The translations under genes were made by a program, and so were the position numbers. A stretch of DNA of 64,000 bases from Chromobotia macracanthus (taxonomy: Eukaryota; Chordata; Actinopteri; Cypriniformes; Botiidae). The stretch covers positions 11,579,001 through 11,643,000 of the forward strand of contig JAZGTH010000007.1 of the NCBI GenBank assembly GCA_036877525.1, read 5' to 3'. The notes under the pieces were generated by a model. That model made no database searches and was not told where the DNA came from. It worked only from the letters and a program-made list of their open reading frames with translations. How positions within the stretch are numbered: the stretch's first letter is position 1; every line of letters begins with the position of its first letter. Positions 31,290 through 44,100 of the stretch are shown here, one piece after another.

Positions 31290-34192
31290 ATGAACTTTTG
31301 GGTACATGCTGTGTAAATGTTTACACAAAAAAAGGTTTTTCTCTACCTAACCTGTGTATTGATTATATCATATTGCATTAATCAGACACTGCTAGCTTTT
31401 GATTGTTATCCACTACAGACAACTCAGTTCAGATAGCACCGCATTAGCCAGTTAGCTTGTCTTTCTCTGTTTAGTGTCTTTATCTCCTTCATTTGTTTTC
31501 ATCTATTTTATATAACTGTGGTAAGTCGGAATAGATCATCAAACACGGTGAGTCATGGCATCTTCTCCTGTAATTGTTACATGCACTGTTTGCCACATGT
31601 TTAATGTAGCCTTCTCTGTCAGCATTGAGGATTTTACATGTGATAAATGTAGGGAAATTAGACACGCATCCAAACTTTGGGCTTTAGAGCAGACTTTGGA
31701 TGCGACTAGGTCTATACATTGTTCGGTTCCAGTTGCAGATCCCCCGCAGCAGGGAAACTTTGTGACTGTGAGACGGCATAGCCACAGGACAAAACATCGC
31801 TCTCTCGTTCTGATTACAGTTTCAAACAGGTTCTCCCCACTCAGTGACGCACCTACTGAGACACCTGTTGAAAGTGCAGAACATGAAAATAGAGGCACCA
31901 GCCACCATAGTCAAATGTTTACCAAGAGCCAGAGCGCCCAACATCAAAGCAAATTTAAACATGCTGGCTAAAGCTAAACGTAAATTTAGTACGATTATTA
32001 TACACGTTGGCACAAATAATGGTCATCTCCGTCAATCGGAGATCGCTAAAGATAATATTAAAGACGTGTGTGAACTTGCTAGTACGTGTTGCTGAAATAC
32101 TTAGCAGACTATCATCACTAAAAGGCTGGATGTCTAAGTGGTGTTCACAGTAGTAAATAATAAGCAGTTTGTCATTTCTACTGGCTACTGTCTACCAGGG
32201 TACAACACAGACCTTATCAAAGAATTTGCTGACTTTTTATCAGAAGTAGAACCGGCCACAGATCAAGTATTAATTGTTCGTGATTTTAACATCCACGTGG
32301 ACAATGAAAAGGACGCATTGGGGTTGACTTTCAAAGACATCCAAAACTTTACAAACTGGCTGTTATCAGACCCCTTATTAAAAAAACAAAACTTGATCCC
32401 AGCGAAGTAGTAAATTACAGACCCATCTCAAATTTAACTTTTATTTCAAAAATACTGGAAAAGGTGGTGTCTTCATAGATATGTTCCTTCCTGGAAAGAA
32501 ATAGTATAGGCAAGAATTTTCAGTCGGGATTCAGACCACATCATAGTACAGAGACTGCACTCATCAGAGTGACAAATGATCTGCTCTTGTCGGCCAATCA
32601 TGGCGGCATCTCTCTTCTAGTGTTACTCGACCTTGGCGCAGCTTTTGACACTATTAACCACATCATTCTACTAAACAGACTTGAAAATAAATGGAATTTC
32701 ACTGGCATGGTTTAAATAATATCTATCTGACCGATTCCAGTGTGTTGCTGTGAGTGAAAAGGTGTCATACCAATCACAAGTTCAGTATGAAGTACCGCAG
32801 GGCTCAGTGCTTGGGCCTCTACTTTTCACCCTGTACACGCTACCTCTAGGAGCAATTATTAAGAGACATGGAGTTAGTTTTCATTGTTATGCTGATAATA
32901 CTCAGCTGTACATTTCTTCTAGACCCTACGAGACGCATATATTCACCAAATTAACAGAATGCATAGTCAATATCAAAACTTGAAGTTATACTTATTGGAC
33001 CAAAATCATCCACAGAGAACAACTTGATGGATGCTCTATAAAGCCTGCTTCATTAACTTTTAAGGGATTATTAGGTTACATTAATTAGGTAAACCGGAAC
33101 CGGGGACACTTCCCATAGGTACAAATGTACTGACTCCACACTAAATCTGTCTGTCTTTCATTTCCCCAAGGTCCTGTAGTCAGCTAAATCCAAACTTTGA
33201 GACCAAATATGGGGTAAAAGATGATAGACAGATCATCAGACCCGAGACAGATCATTGGGATTTGATGGACTTCTTTAGTAAACATACCATTATACACCTA
33301 CCGCCAGCATAGTTAGTTTCGATACTTTGTTTCCTGCATAGTCACAGCAGCGTGCTGTTATAGCTGCAATTAGTAACATTATGCTTCTGTTTTTAGCATT
33401 ACGCATTATGCTTGTAACATTACGCTATTTCTGTTGGTAACATTTCTCCAACATTTGCCCAACATATTGTCAGATGTAATTAGACCCAAGAGTTTCTTAT
33501 CAATAAATATCTATAAATCATTATAATCAACTCTCTGTCCGTATCCAACAAAGTTACAAATTGCAGCTTTAACATGCCAGAGGAGAACTGGCCCTCCCGG
33601 TTGAGTCTGGTTTCTCCCAAGGTTTCTTCTCCATCTATACACCATTGGACTTTTGGTTCCTTGCCACTGTCGCCCTGTTGGCTTGCTTACTGGGAGTCTG
33701 CTGACATCTAACTTAGTTTAGGGTTTGGTAAATTGTTAATATTGCTTCTAGCGATATGATATAATTATAGTCCAAAAGACTATTCTATTTTGCTACTCCT
33801 TTGTCTCAAATTGTCTCCCATTCTCTTTCATTGTCATTTTCAGGTATTTCTATTGTGTATATTGTATGTATGCATTTTACTTTGTATTGTGTGGATTTCA
33901 TGGTACTATTGCAAATCCCAAAAGTTAAAGTGCCATCTCCATGTTCCATAGCTGGAACAGCACATCTTGCTTAATGATTTTGTAGTTTTATCAGTTCAGT
34001 CACCCCTTTATTATTAAAAACCTAGTATGCCTAATTAATCTTAATATCTCACAAATTATTTGCAATAATACCGTGTATTCTTTGATTAATATCTTTTTTT
34101 TTATAATATTAATATCTTTTTTATTATATATAAAGCTGCTTTGAAGCAATGTAACGTTATAAAAAACACTATATAAATAAAACTGAATTGAA
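31290..34192 (+). mobile_element. L2 LINE inserted in the BEL/Pao element, near full-length but broken
   Basis: ORF1 from 31555 (MASSPVIVTCTVCHMFNVAF) with CxxC...CxxC, then an esterase-like segment (FSTIIIHVGTNNGHLRQSE, 31990-32045), endonuclease remnant (32138-32330), reverse transcriptase remnants (FQSGFRPHHSTETALI 32519; LLVLLDLGAAFDTINH 32620; QGSVLGPLLFTLYTLPLGA 32795; FHCYADNTQLY 32880), 3' UTR, and L2 tail to 34192. Several stops and frameshifts; YADN replaces YADD. Confidence 0.85.
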
Positions 34193-34579
34193 TACACTTG
34201 AAAAGGGATGATGTCATATAATTTTGATTTCCAGGTAAACATGCATCGCTCCTTCCATTGACACTAGATGCAGAATTGATACTTGTGAAGCGGTGACAAA
34301 ATAGATTTCGAAGATCATTTTTGACAGAATGGCATGCCTTGAGGAAAACCTTCAGAAGTTACTCCATCACGATTATGCTCACTGTCTACAAGATGTAAGT
34401 GTAAGTGTGCAGCAGCATGCAGTTCCATTTCCCATGCAATGTCCTACCATCATCACAGCAACATCTTCACCTCCAAAATCTTATATATCTCGCTCAAGCT
34501 GTCCAAGATAGCATAGCCATGAACAGGCTACCTACAACAGAACCATAAGTCTTCAATGGTGATCCTATCCATTTCATTG

Positions 34580-35000
34580 AATGAAAGGCTGCATTTGTGT
34601 TGCTCATTGGTGGAAAGGCCATTTCTTCTGCTGACAAGCTGCAATATTTAAAAAGGAATGTTGGTGGGCCTGCTCGTAAATCTCTTGATGGCATCTTCTA
34701 CAGGAATGATGGTGAGGCTTATAATGATGCATGGAACAAGCTGAACCAATGGTATGGACAGCTGTTTGCCATATTGAAGGCATTTAGAGAAAAACTAGCC
34801 AAATGGCCTAAGATTCAGCCTAAGCATGCTGAAGGTTTTAGAAACTTCTCTGACTTCTTGAATGCATGTCATCAAGCTATGCCTCATGTCAAAGGGCTTG
34901 AAATATTAAATGAGTGTGATGAAAATCAGAAACTTGTACACAAATTACCAGATTGGGCAGCAGCACACTGGAACCACCAGGTTAGCAGACACTGATCGAG
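34580..35000 (+). pseudogene. BEL/Pao gag remnant
   Basis: LLIGGKAISSADKLQYLKRN, VGGPARKSLDGIFYRNDGEA, KWPKIQPKHAEGFRNFSDFL, AMPHVKGLEILNECDENQKL are hallmark Pao gag segments. An in-frame stop precedes it; the frame shifts at about 34990 before the zinc knuckle. Confidence 0.85.
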
Positions 35001-35309
35001 ACTCATGACGTTCCAAAGCTCTGCTACGGTTGCATGAAACCAGGCCACAGCGCAAAAGACTGCCATCACTGTCTATCTTGTGACACCTGTAAAGGTAGAC
35101 ATCCAACAAGCCTCTATGATAAAAACTACACAAAGAAAGTCAACTCTGCACCAGTCTCAAACCAAGGTGACATAGAGACACCTACTACTACGTCTCACAA
35201 AGTAGAGAATGAAGAGCCATCCACCAATACTTCAATGATCGTGCCAGTGTGGGTATCAAACTAAATTTGTATTAGCTAAAAATGAGCTGAAAATGCTCTC
35301 GAGGAGATT

Positions 35310-36023
35310 GACACAGATCGTCTAACAGTTCTCTTAGCTGAGAAGCCGTGCGACTTTGTCCTGAATGCGCCCCATTCAATTCATGCTGGTGGGGTATGGG
35401 AGAGACAAATCAGAACAGTGAAAGATTTTCTTCGATCAACAGTCTCACTTTCTTATGACAGACTGGACGATGCATCACTGCAAGCATTCTTTTATGAAGC
35501 TATGACAATCGTAAACAGTAGACCACTCACAGCTGACAACCTAAACAACCCCAACAGCCTTACACCTCTGACCCCTAATAACCTGCTTACTTACTATGAA
35601 GTCCATTCCAACATTGGCACCACCAGGAAGATTCATCAGAGAAGACATCTATGCAAGGAAAAGGTGGCATCATGTTCAGTACCTCGCAGAGCAGTTTTGG
35701 GTCGTTGGCATAAGGAGTATCTATCCAACATTGCCACTAGGCAGCACTGGCACACAGCAAAGAGAAACCTGCAAGTAGGAGATATTGTCATAGAAAAGGC
35801 TGATCATCTGCCCAGAAATGAGTGGCGTCTTGCCAGAGGTACAGAGACTACTACAGATAAAGATGGGCTTGTGAGAAGGGTCAAGGTATGCATTGGTGAC
35901 AAATCTGGAAAAGGATGTTCATGGCCTAAACAAGCTGTCTGTCATTGTTCCTTTTCATCATATTACTTAAATTATAGTATTCATTACCATTGTATGGACA
36001 TTTTTTGTTCGTTTCTGGGTTAA
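35310..36023 (+). pseudogene. BEL/Pao integrase C-terminal remnant
   Basis: APHSIHAGGVWERQIRTVKD is the integrase block with the final catalytic Glu (VWERQ), followed by NSRPLTADNLNNPNSLTPLT, then LGRWHKEYLSNIATRQHWH and LQVGDIVIEKADHLPRNEWR, the domain that follows integrase in Pao elements. Joined directly to the gag/knuckle part by a deletion. Confidence 0.85.
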
Positions 36024-36097
36024 AGGTAATGTTTTATTTAAAAATCATTTGTGATTTATATTCCTTAATGTCATATAAACTTGTGATTTGGTGGGAG

Positions 36098-37203
36098 TGT
36101 AAATGATCATTATTTCCCCTAATCACTGAAATAGGCCTACACCTTTCCTCCAGCCATATAGGACGGTGTTGCCATGGAATATCTGAGAAAGGCTTTCACA
36201 TAAAAAAAGAACTTTATTACTAAACTTGAGTCAAATGTTATTAAAGAACTTTTTATTTGTTTGTTTTGGTTGAGTATCGATTCTCGCTAAATACTTAATA
36301 TGGACATTTTAATTTTATTTGTTTTACAAGTGTATTTACAGTTCTTACCACACATACTTTTATTCTTTCATTAGACAAGTCTGGCAAAGGAAGTGCAGCA
36401 GCACGGTGTGTCTTGGCGCACTTTTTACGTAAGGCGTCATTCTGATTAACGTTACCAGAGAAGCTGTTAGCTAACGTTTAGCGATGCATTAGCATATCTG
36501 CAGGTTTAGAATATCAGTGATGACCATTTCATTTGCTAATGTTGTTATTCAGAGTGTGTGTGATTCATTGTTACTGTCATAAGCACAACAAAGTGTATTA
36601 TTGCCTCGTCAATTGTATAGTTTCTTTTGGTCTGCGCTCCAGATAGATTGTTTACAGTAAATCAGATCTTTATTTGGTCATTTTATATATTTTGTTTTTC
36701 TCTCTCTAAACTGAGATTGTCAGTTGAAACTGGTGTTTCATTTAGTTCACACTGCACCCTAAAAGAAGGCTGTTGTAATTATAAACAATTCATAAAATCA
36801 TATAGGTCATACAGGTAGCACATTGAAAGAAGTCAATTGTTTAAAACTAATTTTTGGTAGGTGCTTTATCTGCATTAAACATTGTTACTGTCAGTGTTAA
36901 AAATTCATATTATTTAGGCGTATTACAGTACAGTAAGGCAAGGCTATGACATTAGCTTGTATACTAAAAATGTGATTTATCATCAAACTATTTGTGGTGT
37001 AGGCCAATTAGATTGCAAATGTGTATTCACTAATTTATAGGTTTATTATGGATATTTATATATACTTTCCAGGCAGATGTCTAATGTCTGATTGTTTGTT
37101 TGTTTTTATACAGCTCTTATGGTGTTGTTGTCGTCATTTTTCTCCATTTGGAAATTAAATTCTTTATTAAAAAGTGTGCATCTGTTCAGCCGAGAATGCT
37201 ACA
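36098..37203 (+). repeat. 3' LTR of the BEL/Pao element
   Basis: 1106 bp, TG...CA ends, followed by the AATC target-site duplicate. Confidence 0.75.
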
Positions 37204-38310
37204 AATCCTTTAAAGGACTATGTGTAGGCTAGACAGGGTCTTTAATCTAGATTTAAACTGACATAGTGTATCTGCCTCCTGGACAATACATGGAAGACCT
37301 TTATAGAGTTTGGGCACCAAATATGAAAAGGATCTACCACCCACACTTGATTTTGAAATTCTGGGTCTTATCAACTGGACAGAATTTAGAAACTGGACTG
37401 TAATAGGAGAGGAACTCGCTCAGTTATTGAGGAGCTAAATCATTCAGGACCTTTTAGGTAATCAGCAGAATTTTGAAGTTTATAAGATGCTTGATAGGCA
37501 GCCAATGCAATGTTGACAGAACTGAGCTAATATGAATGAATATGAATAATTTGAACCAGCTGGAGTTTTTGTATTAAACCCACAGGGCAGCCACCAAGTA
37601 AGGCATTGCAATAATCAGGGCTTGATGTCATGAATGCATGAATTCGTTTTTCGGTGTTTGACATAAAAATCATGTGTTGTAGTTTTGATATATTTTTAAG
37701 GTGAAATAATGCAGTTTTATCAATATTGGAATAATGGAAAAAAATGGTTTTCAAAAGACAAATTGCTAACAAAAATGACACTTTAGCTGATGAAGCAGGC
37801 TTTATAGGGAATCCATCAAGAGTAAGACAGTATTCTAGGTTGTTCCATGTGGAAGATTTTGGTACAATAATTAAAACTTTTGTTTTGTCTAAATTTAGTA
37901 GTATAAAGTTGCTAATTATCCGAGTTTTAATATTGACTACAATTTCTGTTAGTTTGGTGAATTTATGTGTCTCACTGGGCCTCAGAGAAATGTACAGCTG
38001 AGTATCATGACAATGAAAACTAATTCCATGTCTCCTAATAATTGCTCCCAGAGGTAGCATATATAGGGTGAAGTGTAAAGGACCAAGCACTTAGCTCTGC
38101 GGCACTCCATACTGAACTTGTGATCGATATGACAACATTTACCTTACAGCAACAAACTGGAACTGGTCAGATAAATATGATTTAAACCATGCCACTCCAG
38201 TTCAATTTATGCCAACATAATTTACAAGCCTATTTAAGAGAATGCTGTGGTCAACAGTGTCAAAGGCTGGACTACAGTCAAATAGCACTAGAAGAGAGAT
38301 GCAGTACGGT
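37204..38310 (-). mobile_element. Host L2 LINE of the nested stack, reverse transcriptase portion
   Basis: Continues the element broken at 31096. Minus frame 38090-37527: LGPLHFTLYMLPLGAIIRRH, ISFHCHDTQLYISL, LLAICLLKTIFFHYSN, then TEKRIHAFMTSSPDYCNALL GGCP, typical L2 RT C-terminal part. YADD is damaged (HCHDTQ). Confidence 0.85.
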
Positions 38311-38499
38311 ATATATTTTATTAAAGAAATTCATAAAATCATTGTTGATATATTATTGACAACTGTCATAAGCAGTTAATGCTTTATTTTTGTAATGTTT
38401 TATTTTTATAATTTAGCCATTGAATCAAATAAATATCTAGGGTTGTGTTTTTCTTCTAAAAGATTTCAAAAGTAGGCAGATCTGGAGCTTTATAAAGCC
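38311..38499. other. Short AT-rich spacer
   Basis: Nothing recognised. Confidence 0.3.
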
Positions 38500-40110
38500 T
38501 TTCTGTAATTTGAAACACAATCCTTCCATGCTGTACGCAATACCTCTAGTTGTATTTGCTTACAATTACGCTCCATTTTGTAGGCTGCTTATTTTACAGT
38601 GTGGGTATGGTCGTTATACCATGGCATTGGGATGCTGTCCTTTATCTTCTACAGTTTGTGATTGCTGTGGTGTCCCCTTTTGGCCAGTAGGGGTAATATT
38701 TTTTCAACCTCTCCTCAAATTGAGACGTACCATCTGCCAAAGTTTCAAGTCTCTAGGACTTACGGTTTGGTCTGCACAATCAGTTTTATGGTGGAATAAT
38801 AATAATATTAAAAAACAAAAGGGTTTCAGCACTTCATGCTTAAACCACTAATAATAATATTAAAAAACTTAACAATTACAATAGGGTTTCAACGCTGCGC
38901 ACTTGAACCCTTAAAATCTTAGCAATTGAACTTGAATCCCTAAATAAAGCTGCAAGCAGGAATTATCCGGGTTCAAGCACCTTAAGACCTTTGTGTGAAG
39001 GTAAATATATTGAGAATTGTGTATTAAGGTGTTTAAAAACACCCACTAAATAACTTTGTGCATTAGACATGTCATTAGAAATGTCCCATTTTAATGAAAT
39101 AAAATTATAGTGACACCTATTGCCTGATCACCACAAAATGTTGCATGCTTCTTTAGCATCACAAGATGAATGAGCTTACTTAGTTTCATCATCATCTGAT
39201 ATTTAGTTTAGGAAATATAGACTTATTGGTCAACTTTGTAAGCTTTCCAAATGCAGACATTCAGCTTTTTTTTGATAATTATTAACCTAAAGAGTCTAGA
39301 GAATTGTATTGCACTGAGCAATACAATTGTATTGCACTGAGCTTGAGTGAAAAACCTAGCATTAGTTCACAAAAGTATATATTTCAAATAACCTTAAATA
39401 TTTGAAAACTGGTTTGATTGACAGCAGTTCTAGAGGTATCAGAATTAGAGTTCTAACGTATTATATCAATATATTGTCAACTGTCACATGATATGCAATG
39501 GTTAACCCACCCAAAAACAAGATAGTGCTTTCCGATGGCCAATTTCTTTCAAAATTCTTAAAGACCACTGGGGTCTATTATGCTCATCAAGTTTCGTTCC
39601 AATCGCCTTCGTTAACCTTGTCTAATAGGTACTCAAATTTAATTGGCTGATGGCGGCCACGTTTTTCAAGATAATCTAATGTACTCATACATAATCATGA
39701 CACCTTGGACAAAGACACTGCATGCCAATTTTCTAGTTAATTGAGCTAACTTTGGATTAGTAATAGTAAACCACCAAGTAGCCAATCACTGCGATTTATT
39801 AAGTGACCACAGATGAGATTTCTTTATATGCGTACCAAATTTAATAATCATATCTCATTCCATTCCGAAGTTATAACCACATAACTAAAAGTAGCCCAAC
39901 CCACTTTGAACATTTTTTGCATCCTGTCACAAATGTGAATACATTTTTTCTTGTTATTTTTAGTTATTAACTTTCTGACTCCAGAGAATCTTTTAGCACT
40001 TGTTTTGTTCCGCTAGGTTTACAAACCTAGGACTAGTTTGCAAAAGTAGGCGGAAATTGGGGAGAGTTTTCATAACGGAAGTGAAAACGACATCAAGTTT
40101 ATTCAAGATA
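38500..40110. repeat. Long unclassified teleost repeat, inverted relative to 46090-47460
   Basis: Blocks at 39415-39640 (gattgacagcag, cactggggtctatta, gtttcgttccaatcgccttc) and near 40020 (acctaggactagtttgca) match the reverse complement of 46910-47215. 38946 carries the aagctgcaagcagg end. No coding capacity recognised. Confidence 0.65.
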
Positions 40111-41072
40111 AACTATATACTATATTTTGTCTTAAGCCAGTGATTCCAACTGTATAAGACACTTGATACGACGCATTTTTAATCGTTGTAGCGCACCCAT
40201 TGGCCGATTTAGACAAGCACTTTGTGCTTGAACCCCTAACAATAATTAAACTCTCAACAAAATTACACAAAACCCCTATACAAAAACACCGCTTTCGCGT
40301 ATTTAGGAACTGGCGATTAGGTCGTTTGTCATGCATACCTGTCGATGATACCAGTTTGAGTAAACAGACTGCGAGTGATTTTCTGGGGAGCGAGCGGGAA
40401 AACATGGAGCGGATTCAAGCGCTCTTTAGCGGAGTGATACAGAAAACTTTTAGCGTGAATATAAATCCACTGCACTTCGCTCATACAGGCCATAGTGTGC
40501 TGTTGACAGCGCACCTCTGCCTGTCAGGGCAAATGAGCATTGGCTAAAACACGTCCCTGTTACGTCCGTATTGCTACATACCGGCCCATGTAGGCAGACG
40601 TATTGTGTGTATGATATAATATATAAACGGGAAAAAATAAAAATTATGCAGCGTTCTGAAAGATTAGCATAAAGTGCATAAAGAGGAGAGATAATTCAGG
40701 GAGAGATCATTAGTGCCTTTGCACTGTCACGACCGCCCTGTTCATCTTGGTTGGGTGCGGCTGTAGCTCACCTGCAGCGAACTGCAAATCCGTGTTCCTT
40801 CCTTGTCCAATAAGAGAAAAAACAAATCCACACTCGCTCACACACTTCCGGGCACGCATGCAGACTTGTCAGGAATCATGTTCAAATCGACCACGATTCG
40901 TCCCAACTCTAAAAGATCTATGAGAGTACATTGCGCGTCTTTCTTCAAACTTAATTCAACTTTTTGAGTGCGGAGACACTCGATGTTTAAAGCTCTCGCA
41001 GGAGGATTGTTTCGTTCTTTGACTGGTTTGAATGACAAAGGCGATCCCGTGAGAAAAACGCGCCTTAACAGG
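40111..41072. promoter_or_regulatory. Upstream and 5' UTR region of ptgfrn
   Basis: Less AT-rich than surroundings with scattered CpG between 40730 and 41070. No TATA box can be assigned. An upstream in-frame ATG at 40968 exists but would put a polar stretch before the signal peptide. Confidence 0.35.
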
Positions 41073-41124
41073 ATGGGTAAAGAAACTGGCCTATTTCAGC
41101 GTTTAATTCCAGTTATTTCTCTTG
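41073..41124 (+). CDS. ptgfrn: ptgfrn exon 1: signal peptide
   Basis: ATG in a good context (acaggATGG). MGKETGLFQRLIPVISL, ends CTT G before gtaagt. Joined to the next exon it gives ...PVISLVVVCESRVVKVPTG, a signal peptide with cleavage expected near VVC/ES, aligning with the human mature start. Confidence 0.75.
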
Positions 41125-44100
41125 GTAAGTCGATTCGTTTTTACGAAATGTTTCATTACCATTTAAAAAAACGCTTCGTTTATGTTCTAAAGACCGCGTT
41201 TGTATAATTTGCTGGGCTACCGACAAACACGTTAGAGATAAGTCTTGTAAACGCATACTCTTCTTAATCGTTTATAAGGACCTTGATTAATGTCGACCTT
41301 AAAATGTCTTCATCTGCGATTACGCCGTTGTTAGAATGTGATACCTGTCGAATTAGTATTGATATAATTTTTATGTTTACAGTCCTTTATTTATGTAAGT
41401 CAGCTCAGCAACAGCCATCTTAATAAACGTTTTTTTCTTTTGGTTTTCTTTAATTGCTTCGGATTGATTCTAAACATAAATTTCCGAATTTTGTATATGT
41501 GGTTAACTCTGTATTCGGTTTCAGATGTGTGGGAATGCTTTAGTTATCTAAAGCTCCTTACTTCTCTCTTATTTACACTGCAGGGGTCTGCGGTTTATTA
41601 CGTCTCCAACACAGCCCCCGGAGCTGATCTCTGCCACTTATTGCTTGTGTTTATACCAGCTGCGCCGCGGCACGTTTCAAAAAGGAGTCTCCGCGCTGCT
41701 TCGCTACAAACAGTGCCTAATCTGTTTTTGACTTAAGCCGCATCCAAGCAGCGCAGCTGCATATAAAAACAATCAAAATAAACACCCTGTGCGGACTCCT
41801 GATCGTATTTCATATCACTATATATCTGTTAAGGATGTATTTTAAACGACTAAAAACACCGCTATAAATCTTTTATCCTTGTCGTTCATAATTACACTTT
41901 AAAGTGTACTAATGTTGTCTGTAGGCTACAGCACAAATAGAAAATAGCAATAAATACAATTAAACCGGACAAAACCTAACAATTTAGACAACTACCCATG
42001 TCAGAACCAAGAAAGAGTTAGGAAAAACTATGGAGCGTTTTTGCGGACAGTTTTATAAAGTGACTTTTTGCGAGTGTAACGTTGTGACAATTCGAATACA
42101 AATGCAAATTGTTTGCATTTTGGTCTACTGTACGTTCGGATACCCTTACTTATTTTTCATGCAGCTGGACCCTGATCCTGAAACGAAAATGCAACGAGAA
42201 TTGCGATTGCGTTTGGGTTTTGGCAGACTCAATACGCGCCGTCGAGGAAATTAAATAGCGAGCAATTGCTATTGCAGTTTAAATATGACAGGGTCGTAAA
42301 TCGTAAGAGATTGGAAATGCAATTGTAAATGGACTTTGCATTTTCATTTGAAATTTGGCAGACGTTGTACGGTCGTGTAAGCGAAAATGCAAACAATTTG
42401 AATTTGCATTTGAATTGTCACAACTTTACACCCACAAGCTGAAAACGCAATATAAAACATGTCGTGGTCTCACGAATCTAGTTGCTTTGCTTTCAAAATG
42501 TTTTTTGTATGACATGGCACCAAATCGAGAACGGAACAAAACCTTGTTGGATTTCTAATGGTCCGCAGACGTGTGCAGTGTAAATAAGGTGTAATATCCT
42601 CAGCATGCCAACCACCAGTGTTTGGCTTTTAGTTCTTTGTGAAATTATCCAAGTGCTAGGACTAGTAGCAAACGTGTTTACTGCTAGCCAATTCCATTGC
42701 TCGCTAATTTTATTTTTAAAAATGTTCATTAAAAATACGTGTATTATTTGTTTACAATTAGTTTACATTGGACATTAAATAGTTTCCCAACACAGTACCG
42801 AAATCTAGTGTACAAATGCAGAAAAATACAGCTAAAAAAACAAACAAAAAATTATATATTACTACAAACTCCACAGGGCTAACAATATGCTAAAATAGTA
42901 GCATGACATGGGCTGAATAAGAAAAGTAACACACCTGGGATTTTTCAGGCAAAAGGTATTGTTGAAAACCTTTTCAGTGAAATAGAGATTGGTTAAACCA
43001 TTTATTTTGCTATAATAGCTGCATGATTATATGCTTAGTTGTTGTTTTTTTAAATATTTGCATTTTGCCTTGGTTTGTCCGTTGTCCATGACCTTAAACA
43101 TTTACATTTATTCATTTAGCATTAAGCGTTTATCCAAAGCAACTTACAAAGAAAGAGAGAGCATTTAACATTTTTGCCCTAAGAACTAAAGATGTGCAGA
43201 TGTGTGTGGCCCATTGTTTTAGTCAGAACCCACAAGCTGGGAACCATTGAACTGATTTTGACACAACCACCATATTAGACACTTGAAAAAGATAAATTGT
43301 ACATAAGGAAGACTGTCACCATTTTCAAACCTGGTGCAATTTGACTAAAGTGATTAGTGTATGCATTTTGGGCTGCGTATTTAGGGTATTTGAGTCTCTT
43401 ATGGGTTTAAAATCTCAGTGTTTTTTAAACATTGAATTTAAAACATGAGCCCATAAAGCCCAATCTCTAACTTGTATTTTACCTAGTGTTTTATCAATTG
43501 CTCCTGTGTTTTTGTTCTGTTTCTTAAGTTAAAAGTTTGCCTCATCAAAACAGCCAAATCCTGCATGTAGAAACAAGTTCTTACATGTCACCTATCTCAC
43601 TTTTGGTTTTGGTCCCCGTCCATTCTGTTTGTTTCTCTGTCTCTTTCCCGCATTTTCCCATTCCTTGGCTTATTCACTGTTGGTTTCTCTCTCTGCAGCT
43701 GTCATACTGATAAAGTTAGTTTCAGAACACTTCTTGCCCCAGTAAAATGTTAATATTGAGTATGAATGTTTAATTTCAGTGCTTTGATCTCGCTTGTATG
43801 GATATTTGCAATTAGCATTTCAATAAATAGTCACAAGATTTGGGTATATTGGAAAAAATGACTGTTGCATTCTTGTACATTGTATTACCTGAAAAACACT
43901 TAAGGAAACTGTCAAATGTTTTTGAGATTAACTTTTGCCTTTTCCTTATAGTATTTGCAAGCTACAAGCATAGTAAGCATAAATCAAGAATGTTTGTCAC
44001 TTTCTGGAGCTTCATTGGATGCCCAAACAATGAGGACACTAAATTGTGAATAGTTGAAAGGACAAGCAATTACATAGTTAATAGAGAATTACTGTTTGTG

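Larger units (their letters stand above)
31097..37207 (+). mobile_element. BEL/Pao LTR retrotransposon, deleted, with 4-bp TSD
   Basis: Flanked by AATC at 31097-31100 and 37204-37207. 5' LTR remnant 31101-31284 starts TGTAAAT; 3' LTR 36098-37203 starts TGTAAAT and ends ACA. Internal remnants: Pao-type gag (34580-35000), CCHC-like knuckle (CMKPGHSAKDCHHC region, 35030-35110), integrase C-terminal part plus following DUF-like domain (35310-36020). Protease, reverse transcriptase and RNase H are gone. An L2 LINE is inserted near the 5' LTR. Confidence 0.85.

Noticed and set aside
40968..41072. Upstream in-frame ATG at 40968 as the ptgfrn start
   Set aside because: It adds 35 mostly polar or basic residues before the hydrophobic core; the ATG at 41073 gives a normal signal peptide.
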